From: Takakia lepidozioides
Taxonomy: Eukaryota > Streptophyta > Takakiopsida > Takakiales > Takakiaceae
Direction of reading: 5' to 3'
NCBI GenBank assembly: GCA_030704615.1
Contig: CM060734.1
Location: 53,832,042-53,896,041, forward strand
Length of the DNA: 64,000 nt
Position numbers and translations under genes: made by a program. Position 1 is the stretch's first letter, and every line of letters starts with the position of its first letter. Of this stretch, positions 36,080-46,890 are shown piece by piece. The notes under the pieces were generated by a model. The model was not told the DNA's origin. It worked only from the letters and a program-made list of their open reading frames with translations, and searched no databases.

Positions 36080-37346
36080 AGCGTGCACGGTTAGTGCGGC
36101 ATGCCCATGAGGAGTTGGGCATTTTGGAGTGCGACGCACTCACAGTTTACTGCAGGGGCAGTATTGGTGGCGTGGTATGCATACAGAGGTGCAACAGTTT
36201 GTGGCTAGGTGCATGGTGTGTGACAGGGTGCGTGCTTCGTTTAACGCCCCTACACCACAGTTGCATCCTTTACCTATCATGGGATTGGGCTACAGATGGA
36301 GTCTTGACTTCGCAGGACCGTTGCCACTGACTATGCGCCACCACAGATATGTGTTGGTGATGGTGGAGCACTTCTCCAAGTGGATTGAGTTGGTTCCATT
36401 GCCTGACAAGGCTAGTGAGGGGGCTGCGTATGCATTCTTGGATCGTGTGCTTAGCCGATTTGGTGCTCCAGCTGAGGTACTCACGGACCAAGGGAGAGAG
36501 TTCTTGGGGGAGTTTCAGGCTTTGTGTGATAAAGCCTTGATCGACCACCGCACCACTTCTCGGGATCATCCTGAGGCCGATGGCTTAGCAGAGAGAGTTG
36601 TTCAGACGGTGAAGAGGGGTTTGCGCAAGTATGGCTTGCAGAAGGGACACTTAGGAGATTGGGATCTTCAGGTTCCTTGGTTAGCCATGGGCTACAGGTT
36701 CAGCAAACAAGCATCACTTGCCTCCTTCTCACCATATTTCCTTCTCTTTGGCCGAGAGCCGGATTTGCCTGCAGCCATTCGTAGGGACACTGCTCAAGTC
36801 CTTAACCTTGACGATCCGGACGTGTGGGTACGTGCATATGATCAGCGTGCAGAGTTGTTCAAGAAAGTCATGCCCATGGCTTTTGAGAACCTTGCCATTG
36901 CACAGCACCGTGATACGTTGAGGTATGCCACTATACGTGGTGGAGGATATCGTCCTGGGGTTCGGAGGTTTAGCCCTGGTGACTATGTTTATTTGCAGCA
37001 GACTGCTCCTACGACTCTGGATGTTACTGCAGGGCGTGTTATTCTGAGGGTTCGAGAGGTGTTGCCCTCAGGGGTCCTGATCTTGGAGGGTCGGGATGGC
37101 ATGACTTGGAAGGACCATGTGCGTAATTGTGCGCCATGTCACCTTCCCAATGTCGATGGCAGAGTTGACCCAAACTTGGCAGTGGTACCTGCAGGTTTGA
37201 GGTGCATGCTCTGTGGGTCTGCCAAAGGGGCAGCCACCATGCTGGTGTGTGATCGATGCTCAAGGGGTTGGCATATGGGATGCTTGACACCACCTCTTGA
37301 GAAGGTTCCTGACAGAGATTGGTTGTGTCCACACTGTTTGGGATAG
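36080..37346 (+). pseudogene. Integrase with C-terminal PHD finger
   Basis: Zinc-binding HHCC sequence (…HEELG, CMVCDRV) is followed by the catalytic core with Asp in SLDFAGPLPLT, Asp in LTDQGREF and Glu in GLAERVVQTVK. An SH3-like domain (RRFSPGDYVYL) comes next, then CMLCGSAKG, CDRC, GWHMGC and CPHC, a Cys4-His-Cys3 PHD finger ending the protein. PHD fingers read histone H3 tails; many gypsy integrases carry a chromodomain at this place instead. A one-base loss near 36,119 breaks the frame inside the HHCC region; the rest (about 400 codons) is open to TAG at 37,344. Confidence 0.9.
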
Positions 37347-37606
37347 TGGCAGTGGACATGACTGGAGGCAGCTAACAAGACATGGGAGGCCAAGCTCATA
37401 GGAGTCAATACATGAGATCCCAAGCTCAAGTTCACAGGTTGCAAGACGGCGACTAACGATGGGGCAACTCTTGCACCCGGCCTCTTGATCTATCGAGTTT
37501 GAGTGTAGTAGGGATAGTGGTGGAGGACTTAGTGAGGCTATGGTCACTATCACATCTTGTGGCTACCTGGACTTAGAGGGACCTAAGCACCAGCTAGGGG
37601 GGCGAT

Positions 37607-38312
37607 TGTGTGGACTAGTGACTGCCATAGTGGGCAGCGTAGTGGCAGCCTAGTGACTGACTAGTTGTAGCCTAGTGGTTGGACTAGTGGCTAGACTAGT
37701 GGTAGACTAGTGGTATACTAGTGTGTGGTGTGCACATGTGTTGTGTGGTTTGGACAGCGATGTAGTTGTGTAGCGATATGTATGCGCACGACAGCTGTCA
37801 AGTTATTTTACCACTAGTGTGAAACTAGCTAGGAAATAGCTAGCTTTTACATATTGACATTTGGGATTGGCCCAAGTGTCAATCCAGGGGTCAAAGCAGA
37901 TTTAGGCCCTGGAGTGGTTATCTTCACGGCAAGCGCGGGAGGCTCATCTTTCTCGAGTTGAGCCTCACCGCGCCTAGCTATGGCGCCGTAGTGTGGATTC
38001 CCCATGGCGTGGGGTGCACTTGGCTTGACTTGTATTGAGTGATGAGGTTATATATATGCATGAGTTTATGCTTCAGCTTTGTGAGCTCGCATGAGCTCGT
38101 GCTTGTATTCTTCTTCTATATCATTGTGTGGACTAGTGACTGCCATAGTGGGCAGCGTAGTGGCAGCCTAGTGACTGACTAGTTGTAGCCTAGTGGTTGG
38201 ACTAGTGGCTAGACTAGTGGTAGACTAGTGGTATACTAGTGTGTGGTGTGCACATGTGTTGTGTGGTTTTGGACAGCGATGTAGTTGTGTAGCGATATGT
38301 ATGCGCACGACA
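37607..38312 (+). repeat. Right full LTR (37,607-38,123) plus extra LTR 5' piece (38,124-38,312)
   Basis: The full LTR begins TGTGTGGACTAG after a polypurine tract (CTAGGGGGGCGA) and ends TATATCA. The first ~188 bp of the LTR is then repeated, ending GCACGACA at 38,312. The right and left pieces together make exactly one more LTR. Confidence 0.85.
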
Positions 38313-41300
38313 AGGGCGACGGGCGAACAATCTCCCGCAAAACCGCTTCCACGAGCTGAAGCTCAGTTCCTGGAGGATTTCCCGCCTGCAGATGTTGGGG
38401 CCGACTCTGCTGCAGCGAAGGCAATGGGATCGACCGTTGATCTCGATTTGGTACCGGAGGAGGGTGCTGCCGCTCAACGTTCGCAGCAAGACCTCACCAC
38501 CGATGAGCAAGCAAGCCCGGAGGAGGCCTCTGCAATGGCAGAATTGCCCGCAGACAGGCCCCAGAGTGCAGCTCCAGTTGAGGATGCTCCACCTGCTCAG
38601 CCACTACCGGCACCTACAGACATGTCTCCGGAGGATTTCAAAAGTGCAGCGGATAAAATGTTGGAGGAGACACACAGTAGCATTGGCAGAGTTCTGGGCA
38701 GCAGGGTATTCCAGCGGACTCTTCGAATCCCACTCTGTCGCATGGTCTCCCTTCCCATCGTCAGGCAGGCCCTTCCCGGAGATGTGGATAAGCTCAAGTT
38801 CACATTTCGATAAGGGTACCGTCTGGGATCGGCAGCATTTTACGTTTCCATTGAGAATGAGGACAGCGAAACTCGTGGACCCACTGCCGATGAATTGTCA
38901 ACGTGGGATACCCACTGGCACACTCGCAACGACGAATTCGAGGCGACGCTGAAGGGTGATCCAGACTTCGGCCATATGTCGGGTAAAATGTTCTTTGTGT
39001 GGGACGGGAATCACCGACTTCTCGCCTGGTGGGAGTACATCAAGCAGAACCATGCCAAGCACATTGGCTGGCATTACATGGTGGAGTGTGTCATCCTGAA
39101 GGTGAAGGCGGCAGACTCCTCCCTGCTCAAGAATGCCATGGCGGACCTCAACTCGTAAGATACTCATACCCTCCCTAGCACGTTCGAAATGCGGTGCCGC
39201 ATTTCGGTTTCCATTTTGGTTTGTTTCCGTGCTTCCGTGTACTGAACTGGAGAGTGTGCCTTGCAGGGTCACTGAGAATGCGTACGTGCATACCCACATG
39301 GCACATATGTTGTACAGGGTGAGGAAAACTGGTCTCACTGAGCTCATTCAGAAAGCCGTTGCAAAAACAGACCGGACATGGTATCGTCTCACTATGGATG
39401 GAATGGTGGAGGTGATATACGAAGTAAGTCGTCCTCCAATTTCCCTCTGCTCATCCTTCCCCAATTTCCAGTAATCTTTCCACATGAATCGAATGTAACG
39501 CTTCTGCATGCTTTTGTTGGCAGTCAAACATCAAGCTGGATTTGGCCCATGCCAAACGCTTCTTCATGGAAAGTGAGGGGCAGGTCAAAACGTTGCAGTC
39601 ATTGACTGAGCACTTGAAGGAAGCCGGTGTCAAGTCCAGAACCAAATACAAGTCAAAGCTTGTGAAGCTGGTGGCAATTGCAGATCCGGCACTTGGAAAG
39701 GACTTCATCCCCGAGATTGCAAAACACTATTCTCGGGCCATGCAGCCGACCATGCAATTGGAGAAATTGCATCACCTCTCAACGGCATGTGTGGAGGCGA
39801 AAGAGAAGGTGAGGTTTCAATGCACTGAAGTTCCTTCCTAGCAATAGCCACTCTCTTCCAGCTCCTGACATTGGATCGGAAATGGCAGACACGGTGGCTG
39901 TCGATCTGGAATGCATCCGAGAGCATAAGGACAATGTGGTCTTTTCCACTGGAAGTTTCCGACCCTGCAGTGGATGTGTGGCTCAACCGCATGACTTGGT
40001 GGTTCCAGGTAATTCAAGGTACTTCCCCAGATTTGCTTTTCTGAAATGAATTCCCTGAACTGCTACGTGACAATGCATTTGGGAATCGCAGGTAATGTCG
40101 AATGCGAAGGAGCAAGTCGTAATGCACACAAATTCGTTCGGCTTGTACGTCAAATGGGATGGAACACAGACATTGGAAGACTACGTGACACGTTTCAGAT
40201 GTGCGTACAAGGACAACCTTTTCGCCAGAGAGCTACAGACAGCAAGAAGGAGCGTGGAGTTTACACATCAGGAGGGAGCGGGGAAAGCTGCAATGCGAAT
40301 TGTTTACAGGTGAAGCACAGCTGCCCTTGTATGCGAAGCCTGGTTACGAGGTTTGTCTCGGAAATGCGGCACCGCATTCGCATTTTATGTTTTCGGTGGC
40401 ACTCTGCGAGTAGGTTGGTCTCAACTTTTGCTCACGCATGCTGACTGCCTTGCAGGTATATGAAATACGTGCTCCTTCAGACAGGGGCCCTAGCTCAAGA
40501 GCCCCCGTTCTTCATGGCTTGGACCGTGGCGGGCCCAAGCTGTGTCTACACACCCGAGATGCAGAAACAATGGCATCCCGCGCATCTCGTTGGATGTCCG
40601 TGGTACCTGGACATGTCTGGCGGTTTTGTTGACGAGTCTGAGAAAGATCTACACGCCTTGGCAGAAGAGAAGAGAAAGGAAAGACGTGTCCCTGCTGGGC
40701 CAAAGTCGGCAAAGGAATCTGCTGCTCTGGAAGAATCCAGAAAGGCAGCTGAGATGGCACAAAAGACGGTGGATGCAGCTGTGCAGGCCCAACAGAAGGG
40801 GTCGAAGAAGAGGACTCGCCAGCAAGGAGCAGCTGTTGTGACACCCGCCAAAACGAAGAAGCAGAAACAGCCTATTCATGAAGAGGGTGAGGAAGAGGAC
40901 TCCGATGGAGACTTTGCAACCAGCCCACCCCCCCAAACGCAAGCTGCCTCCCCTGTGCCCACCGTTGTCACGAGAGGCACGAGAACTGGCTCGGCAAAGA
41001 AGGCACTCTTCAACCCCCCAGGGGGCACCCTTTCGAGCCGGTGGAAATGAAGAGGCCGAAAGTGGCTCCCGAAACAGTGGTCCAGTGTGTAAATGAGAGT
41101 TTCTTGGCGGCTTTGGATGGACGGGCAGCCAAGTTGGCATACGTGAAGACCATGGAGGGTCTGAAGGGCAGAGCACTGAAGAAGGCGACTGCCGAAGAGC
41201 CTTCCGACACCCCAGGATTTCAGAATATGGTCTCGTTCTTTGAGAGGGTGTGTGCAGACAAGGATTGTAGGAGGGGCGGAAATGCCACCGAGTGGTCTTG

Positions 41301-42807
41301 CGATATGATCATCTTGGATATTCCAGACGGAGAGCCTGTGGAAGGACTGCAAGCTTTGCCATCTTGGAACAGGTACTCGGAGGACTTTTGGAAGAAAGGA
41401 TTCGGGCTTGCCCGCATGGTGTTGGACGACAGAGGCTGTGTGGTTGTCCTGGCGAGCAGAGGAAAAAACACTCAGACAGGAATTGCGAAGTGGACCCGCA
41501 AGAGCGCCGTCCCGATTCTGAAAAAGAAGTGGACGTGCATCAACACACTGGGCCTTCGGTCGGAAGGGAAGAAGGTGATTACGACACTGGCACTCATCCA
41601 TTCATTTGCTTGGGTGTTTTCAAATGCGGTGCCGCATTCGGTTTCTAATCGTTTTCCCCCTGTGTATGCAGACGAAGCAGTTCGATGCATACTGCTTTGT
41701 GAAGGAGAACTCCACCTTTGCTTTCCGAAAGGAGGGAGGAAAGGTTGACCCGAACTGCGACCCACTCGATTACGACGTTCTGTTCAACAACGTTCCCAAG
41801 GAACTTCTCCCTCATAGCCTCACTTCAACGGAACCCCTGCGGTACTCACGGACTCGGAGCCCTGCCTTCATTCAGACAATTATGGAGACATGCACAGACG
41901 TGGAGGGCACAGTGCTCGACCTCATCTTTGGGACAGGTATGCAGAATCTTGATCTATGCTGTTCTGCAAATTCTCGTTAGGATGTAGTTCGCAACATCTG
42001 AAGCGCCATGTGGTAATGTGTGGATGGCATTGTAACAGGTGCCTCAATGTGGGCTGGGCGGTTTTCCGACCGGCACCTCTTTGCCTACGAGGAGGATTCA
42101 TCCGTGTGGGGATCCCATCTGGAAGGGCTGCAACGGAATGTTAAGACTCCCGACAGAGCGGAAGTCTCCTCGGATTCGTCGGAGTCCGAGGAAGACACAG
42201 TGGACATTGATGCGGAGGAGAACCCGGAATACGAGTGAGTGCAAACATTGTAAGTTTGCAAAGCCTTCTGGGTCATTTATGTCAAACGAATTTCCCGACT
42301 GTGGTTCTCATTAGTCTCGTTGATGATTGTCATGTGCAGGATTGCAGGGTCCGGGTCGAAACATGTAGGGCCTACACTTCCTGCCAGGAAGAATGTCCCG
42401 TTCTTTGCGAGGGCCGACTTCATGACGAGCCCGGTGAGGGACTACTCCCTTCCTAGTTATGCAGCTAAACTCGCAAATACAGCGATTAGAAGAAGTGAGA
42501 ATCCCAGTAGTAGAGCAGATTTTGGAGAGGGCTAGGGAGGACAGAAGGATAAAGGAAAGAGTTGGCAGCAGCTCAGACAGGTAGACGGGTACAAAAGTAC
42601 ATATGTGATTCAACGGATGAGAGCGACGCATACAGGGAGGAAGACGACCCAACGGAGGTGAGATGGACAGTTCCGCAAGGGGAAGATGGAATTTTCAAAA
42701 GCCTGGCCAACGAGCAGTCCGTTGGAGATGAGAAAGGCACTGAGGGGGTGGAGGCGGAGCATGACAGTCTAGAACATGATGAGGATTCGGATGATTTTCA
42801 AGATTAA
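38313..42807 (+). pseudogene. Element A ParB-like / N4-N6-type DNA methyltransferase, main part
   Basis: Proposed exons are 38,313-39,154; 39,267-39,423; 39,524-39,808; 39,862-40,008; 40,092-40,309; 40,456-41,574; 41,672-41,936; 42,039-42,234; 42,340-42,433; 42,577-42,807. The N-terminal part has IPLCRMVSLPIVR and MFFVWDGNHRLLAW, the pattern of a ParB/Srx-like domain. The C-terminal part has MIILDIPDG at the motif IV place, SPAFIQTI (motif X-like) and VLDLIFGTGA (motif I), in the order of beta-class amino-methyltransferases. Homology and most intron positions are shared with B. Defects are a TAA at 38,811-38,813 and a frameshift near 41,035, plus the retrotransposon. The likely role is element self-modification or recognition; this is inference. 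Confidence 0.7.
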
Positions 42808-42944
42808 TAGAATTTTAATGAAGTCTCTGTAAATGTAAATTCTCTTCCAGAGTATATAAAGGAAATTCTGCCAGACATTCGTGACCCCTCTCCAGTGTGC
42901 ATTCCAGCCACACAATCGCTCAAACCACGACGCTCCCAAAATCA

Positions 42945-43745
42945 GAAATGGGGCACCGCATTTCCAAAATTTTGGCAACTCTAAGAACCTCTTTTGGAAA
43001 TGCGGCACCGCATTTCAAAAACAGGGGAGGGACTAAATTTTCCATTTCAATGTTGGCATAGTAAAAAGTAATCGGCCGATTGGAAATGCGGTGCCGCATT
43101 TCCAAAATTTGCTTTGTCCACACGCCAGTTTTGGCCTCTCCCGCTCATTGCATGGATGCCACCACGATTACAGAGGTCGAACAAGGAGGTCGAACAAGGA
43201 GGTCGAGATGGCGGAATTGAAAATGCGGTGCCGCATTTCCATATTGGGGATGGTCGTTGTTCGAACTGCAGGCCCATCACCAAAAATTGGCACCGCATTC
43301 CATTGTAAAAAAAAAGTCGATGACGGACATGGAAATGCGGCGCCGCATTTCCAGAACGGACATCGCAATTTGTCCATTTGTAGACCCTCTCATGGAAATG
43401 CGGTAACGCATTCCATCGCGCGGGTCGGAAATGTCACACTTTTCGAAGTGTTGGACGGAAATGCGGCACCGCATTCCCCTGTCCAAAAAGAAGTTTCCAT
43501 TGCCAAGCTGGAAATGCGTCGCCGCATTTGCAATGCCAACCTCGTTGTCTGTCCAATTTATAGACCCGTGTTGGTATTTCGTGTACCTGGACGGAAATGA
43601 TGCACCGCATTTCATTGTCCCACATGGAAATGCGGTGCCGCATTTCGATGCCGACATGGAAATGCGCCACCGCATTTCGATGTCCAACATGGAAATGGGG
43701 GGCCGCATTTCGTTGCCGACATGGAAATGCGGCGCCGCATTTCGA
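42945..43745. repeat. Second palindrome cluster of element A, about 14 units
   Basis: The same dyad as in array A recurs (GGAAATGCGG and complement), less regularly spaced at first (50-137 bp). The last four intervals (43,603 to 43,733) are 32-33 bp, about three helical turns. Several units have lost one half-site. Confidence 0.9.
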
Positions 43746-44000
43746 TGTCCGACATGGCGTTACTCTGGTATATTCTTGACACATGACTCACATACCGGTT
43801 ACTCTGCTATATTCATCCGGACAGACACATTGTAGAAATGAGACATCAAATTGTAAACAGTGGGCCAATTCCGACAGTTATTCAACAGAATGAAACACAA
43901 TCACACAGAAGTGAGGTACGATGGGTTTATTGATCGGACACGATGTCTCACATTTACCAACTGCAGACAGAACTAAGCCCTTCCTCCTTCTACATGGGCT

Positions 44001-44579
44001 TCACCAAGTCGACGGAACTTCGATACCCCTCAAAACAAGCTCATCACTGCTGCGGCACCTCGAGGTAAACTGCAATTCGGTCGTTCTGCTGCCCTTGCTG
44101 GAGCCGACGACAATGTCATGTCCATCAATGATACCACCATCATACATTGACAAGGTCACTGTGGGCCTCATGTGCCCGTGCGATTCGTCTTCGCAACTTA
44201 GCCGAATGTCTCCATACACTGGAAGAGCGGAGTGATCTGCACGTATATAGTTTTCCCCGGTGCCGTCCTCCCTGGTCCACTGGCAGCAGTTCCAACGCCA
44301 AAGCGAGGCCGTGCGTGATCTGTCCGGCATCCCTTTCCAGCTTGGTATATCGAGGTCAACAATTTTCAGGACCCACGGACCGCATTGACCCTCGCACTCA
44401 CCTCGCTCAAAGCGGTAATAGCCCTCCAGATACTCCATTGCGCGCAAAGACTCTTGCTTGATTCCAGCAGCGTCTGTGAAAACAGAGAGCCAGACAATGA
44501 TGTCTCCTGATTCTGGTTTGAACATAGCATAATCGTGGCCATGATAAGGGCAGTCGGCTGGATTTCGGCGGCACGGCAT
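44001..44579 (-). CDS. Uncharacterised 192-aa protein, element A gene pair
   Basis: The frame is intact from ATG (44,577-44,579) to stop. It starts MPCRRNPADCPYHGHDYAMF and contains GDIIVW, YYRFERGE, GPWVLKIVDLDIPSW and WRWNCCQWT. These segments are shared with the divergent neighbour at 45,111-45,674, so the two are paralogues. No signal peptide, membrane segment or known domain is seen. No equivalent was found in element B. Retention of two open frames suggests function or recent origin. Confidence 0.7.
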   Translation of the reverse strand: MPCRRNPADCPYHGHDYAMFKPESGDIIVWLSVFTDAAGIKQESLRAMEYLEGYYRFERGECEGQCGPWVLKIVDLDIPSWKGMPDRSRTASLWRWNCCQWTREDGTGENYIRADHSALPVYGDIRLSCEDESHGHMRPTVTLSMYDGGIIDGHDIVVGSSKGSRTTELQFTSRCRSSDELVLRGIEVPSTW

Positions 44580-45110
44580 CCTTGAAAAAGAGTAGCGGAG
44601 TACGCTGAATGACAGCAGCTCCCGGATGGAGGAGGAGCAGCGCGGTGGCTAGAAAAAGTTCAAGCTAACGCTGCAATTCCTCACAAACACTCCAGGGCAC
44701 ATTTAAATTTCCCCCCTACAGGATCCTGGACCGATGAAGATTGGCTGCTTCATGAATGTAGCCGTTTCAGTTTCCTACCCTGCCATGCAAACTATGGGCA
44801 CTCACTGCCAGGTGGGCCGATAGCCACTGGACACGACGAAGTCCATCCCCTCTTCGATGTAAATGCGGCGCCGAATTTCCGTCCGGGGGGATGGACTTCG
44901 GTGGCAGATCTCAAACTATAACTTCTTGATGAGAAAGATGTATGGGTTCATCCACCTCCGTCGGTGGGTACGTGGGACCCAGATGCTCCATTATTGGAGG
45001 CCGGACTGCTCTTCCGCTTCGCATCATTTCCAAAATCTAAGGGTTTCGTAGCTGTCCGCAAGGTCATTGTCATCTGCATCCAAGTCGTCCTCAGGTCCTC
45101 TTTTGCAAGG
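44580..45110. promoter_or_regulatory. Divergent intergenic region of the gene pair with one palindrome unit
   Basis: Both paralogous genes read outward from this 531-bp interval, so it should hold both promoters. A degenerate copy of the element A palindrome (AAATGCGGCGCCGAATTTCC) lies near 44,860. No TATA box was assigned with confidence. Confidence 0.4.
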
Positions 45111-45674
45111 ATGCCGTGCTTCCGGAACCGGGATGACTGCCCATTTGGAGGCATCGATTATGCAATGTATTCGGCCACATCGGGAGACATTGTTATCTGG
45201 TACACAGATTACACAGAAGATACTGGTTCGATTGTGGAAACATTGGTGGCTTTTGAGTATATCGTAGGCCACTACGCCTTCGAGCGGGGTGACGATCTTG
45301 GTCTGAGGAGTCCGTGGCTCCTGCGCATCCTCGATTCCGATTTTCCCAGCTACGACGGTCACCCATGCAGAAGAAGGCGCACTGCTATGCTGTTGCGGTG
45401 GAACTGCTGCCACTGGACGTGGGTGGACTCCATCGGAGAGACCTATTCTCCTCAAGGAGTGCGCTCCTCTTCTCCATTGTATGGGGACATTCGCATTGGT
45501 GTGGACGACGAAAACGTGAAGATTTCCATATTCGATGGTGGTATGATTGAAGGGCAGGACATTGTGGTGAACATCACTAGGGGCGGTTCAACGGCTGCAA
45601 TCGACTTTACATGGAGGAGCCCCATGACTCATGAGCTAGTTCTGAGAGCAGTCGAAGTCCCATTGACAACGTGA
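45111..45674 (+). CDS. Uncharacterised 187-aa protein, paralogue of the 44.0-kb gene
   Basis: The chosen ATG at 45,111 aligns the product MPCFRNRDDCPFGGIDYAMY with the start of its partner. Shared segments are GDIVIW, YAFERGD, SPWLLRILDSDFPSY, LRWNCCHWT, PLYGDIRI and the C-terminal ELVLRAVEVP. The frame is open to TGA. The family is unknown to me. It is the last gene before the right end of element A. Confidence 0.7.
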   Translation: MPCFRNRDDCPFGGIDYAMYSATSGDIVIWYTDYTEDTGSIVETLVAFEYIVGHYAFERGDDLGLRSPWLLRILDSDFPSYDGHPCRRRRTAMLLRWNCCHWTWVDSIGETYSPQGVRSSSPLYGDIRIGVDDENVKISIFDGGMIEGQDIVVNITRGGSTAAIDFTWRSPMTHELVLRAVEVPLTT

Positions 45675-46059
45675 CTTGTATTCAGTAGGCACAGGGCTCA
45701 AGATTTGATGGCACAATCAGCACAGTAGACGTGCTTCAAATGCAATTCATGTGGATCAATAAAAACCTCATTGTGCCCTCTTTTTATTCTATTCTGTGTC
45801 CATCGTTCCCAGAATGCGTCATTGCTCATTTCGTTTGGGATTGGGAGTGTGGGTGGATTTTGCAAGTGGCTGGTAGGCTGAAATGGGCCCCCATTGTACA
45901 GAGCAGTACCACCCTACCATTCGCGAAACATTGCCTTTCAATATATAATTCTAAATAACATTGCCGAACCTCCTTCATCGGGAGGTCCTTCTCCCCCTAT
46001 GACCGTGGCACCCTAAACCCTATTCCCGCGGACACTCATTTCCGGAAAATAGTGCTGCT

Positions 46060-46137
46060 CATGTTTTTTTCCACACTTACGACTCTGCTCATGGCTCATG
46101 CCGCTCATGGCTCATGGCTCATGAAATAGCAGCCCCC
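46060..46137. repeat. Right terminal inverted repeat of element A
   Basis: GCTCATGG copies run into GCTCATGAAATAG and a short C-run. The reverse complement matches the left end over CTATTTCATGAGC, and aligns without gaps over 21 bp with several mismatches in the outermost eight. Confidence 0.75.
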
Positions 46138-46890
46138 GTCACAGCCCGTCACAGCCCGTCACAGTCCGTCACAGCCAATCACAGCCAGTCACAGCCCGTC
46201 ACAGCTTCACACAGCCCAACGCAGTTTTGCACAGTTGTCACAGTACAGGGGGAACGGTTAACATGGACAGGGAACGACTGTGTGGGAACGACATCTGCAG
46301 AGGGAATATGTTACTTCAGGGGTGACGGTTAGTTAGCAAGGCGGTTAGAACATCTTGTAGGTAGATAAAGCGAAGAGCGGGGACTTCTGGGCGATCACTT
46401 TCTTGGATCACTTCTTAGACATCAGTGGAAAGGTCAGACGGAGGGCACGATCTTGGAGCACAGGGATGACGATTACACAGAAGAGGAGATGATGACTTGA
46501 TGGAGGTTTATTTCATGCAGAGCTGTAGTGATACTGTAGGGCGGATTAGAGTCACTTTGACATTGGCCTAGTACCTGATAAATCGTAATCTGATACTTAT
46601 TCGATACAAGCACACTGTGTAGAGAGACATGAGTGAAGCCGTGAAATGAATGCATGATTAACTGGAACTAAGAAGATACTGAAGCAATCTGATGCTTCAG
46701 TATCAGATAAGGTAAATTGATAACATGAAGGCAAGAAGGAATACAAATGGGAAGCACAACCATGATTCACTAGCTGCAGGTCATGACTGATTGTACTGAG
46801 CGGGCTGAGTGCTTAGAAATATCCAACTCTTCTATCTTGGAGTTTTCACCTCAGATAGCGAAGGGATGGGTGAGTAAAAGCCGTTCGACA
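46138..46890 (+). repeat. gypsy-1 family LTR (second copy), 5' part removed
   Basis: CACAGCC repeats at the left, then sequence matching the other LTRs to CCGTTCGACA at 46,890. Element A is inserted in the CACAGCC stretch. The true LTR start (TGTTAGAGGG) is not found at the other side of A, where PPR sequence follows instead. A TTTGACGACC primer-binding-like sequence follows the LTR. Confidence 0.85.

Larger units (their letters stand above)
31109..38312 (+). mobile_element. Ty3/gypsy retrotransposon with PHD-finger integrase, permuted LTR ends
   Basis: It is flanked by AGGG (31,105-31,108 and 38,313-38,316). It contains a partial LTR, a tandem-repeat leader, a GGCTGTG satellite, an assembly gap, RNase H, integrase with C-terminal PHD finger, a full LTR and an extra LTR piece. 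No gag, protease or RT is visible; they may fall in the gap or be lost. It belongs to the same family as the fragment at 12.1-13.4 kb. Confidence 0.85.
23487..46137. mobile_element. Element A: large Mutator-like DNA transposon with accessory ParB-methyltransferase gene
   Basis: The ends are 21-bp imperfect inverted repeats sharing CTATTTCATGAGC. They are followed by many ATGAGCC subterminal copies (GCTCATGG at the right end). An 8-bp direct repeat GTCACAGC flanks it, as expected for MULEs, though it lies in a repetitive target. Inside are a SWIM-finger transposase (minus), palindrome arrays, a ParB-like/DNA-methyltransferase gene (plus) and a divergent gene pair. About 7.2 kb of its 22.65 kb is a later retrotransposon. 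It sits within the LTR of the second gypsy-1 copy. Confidence 0.8.
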
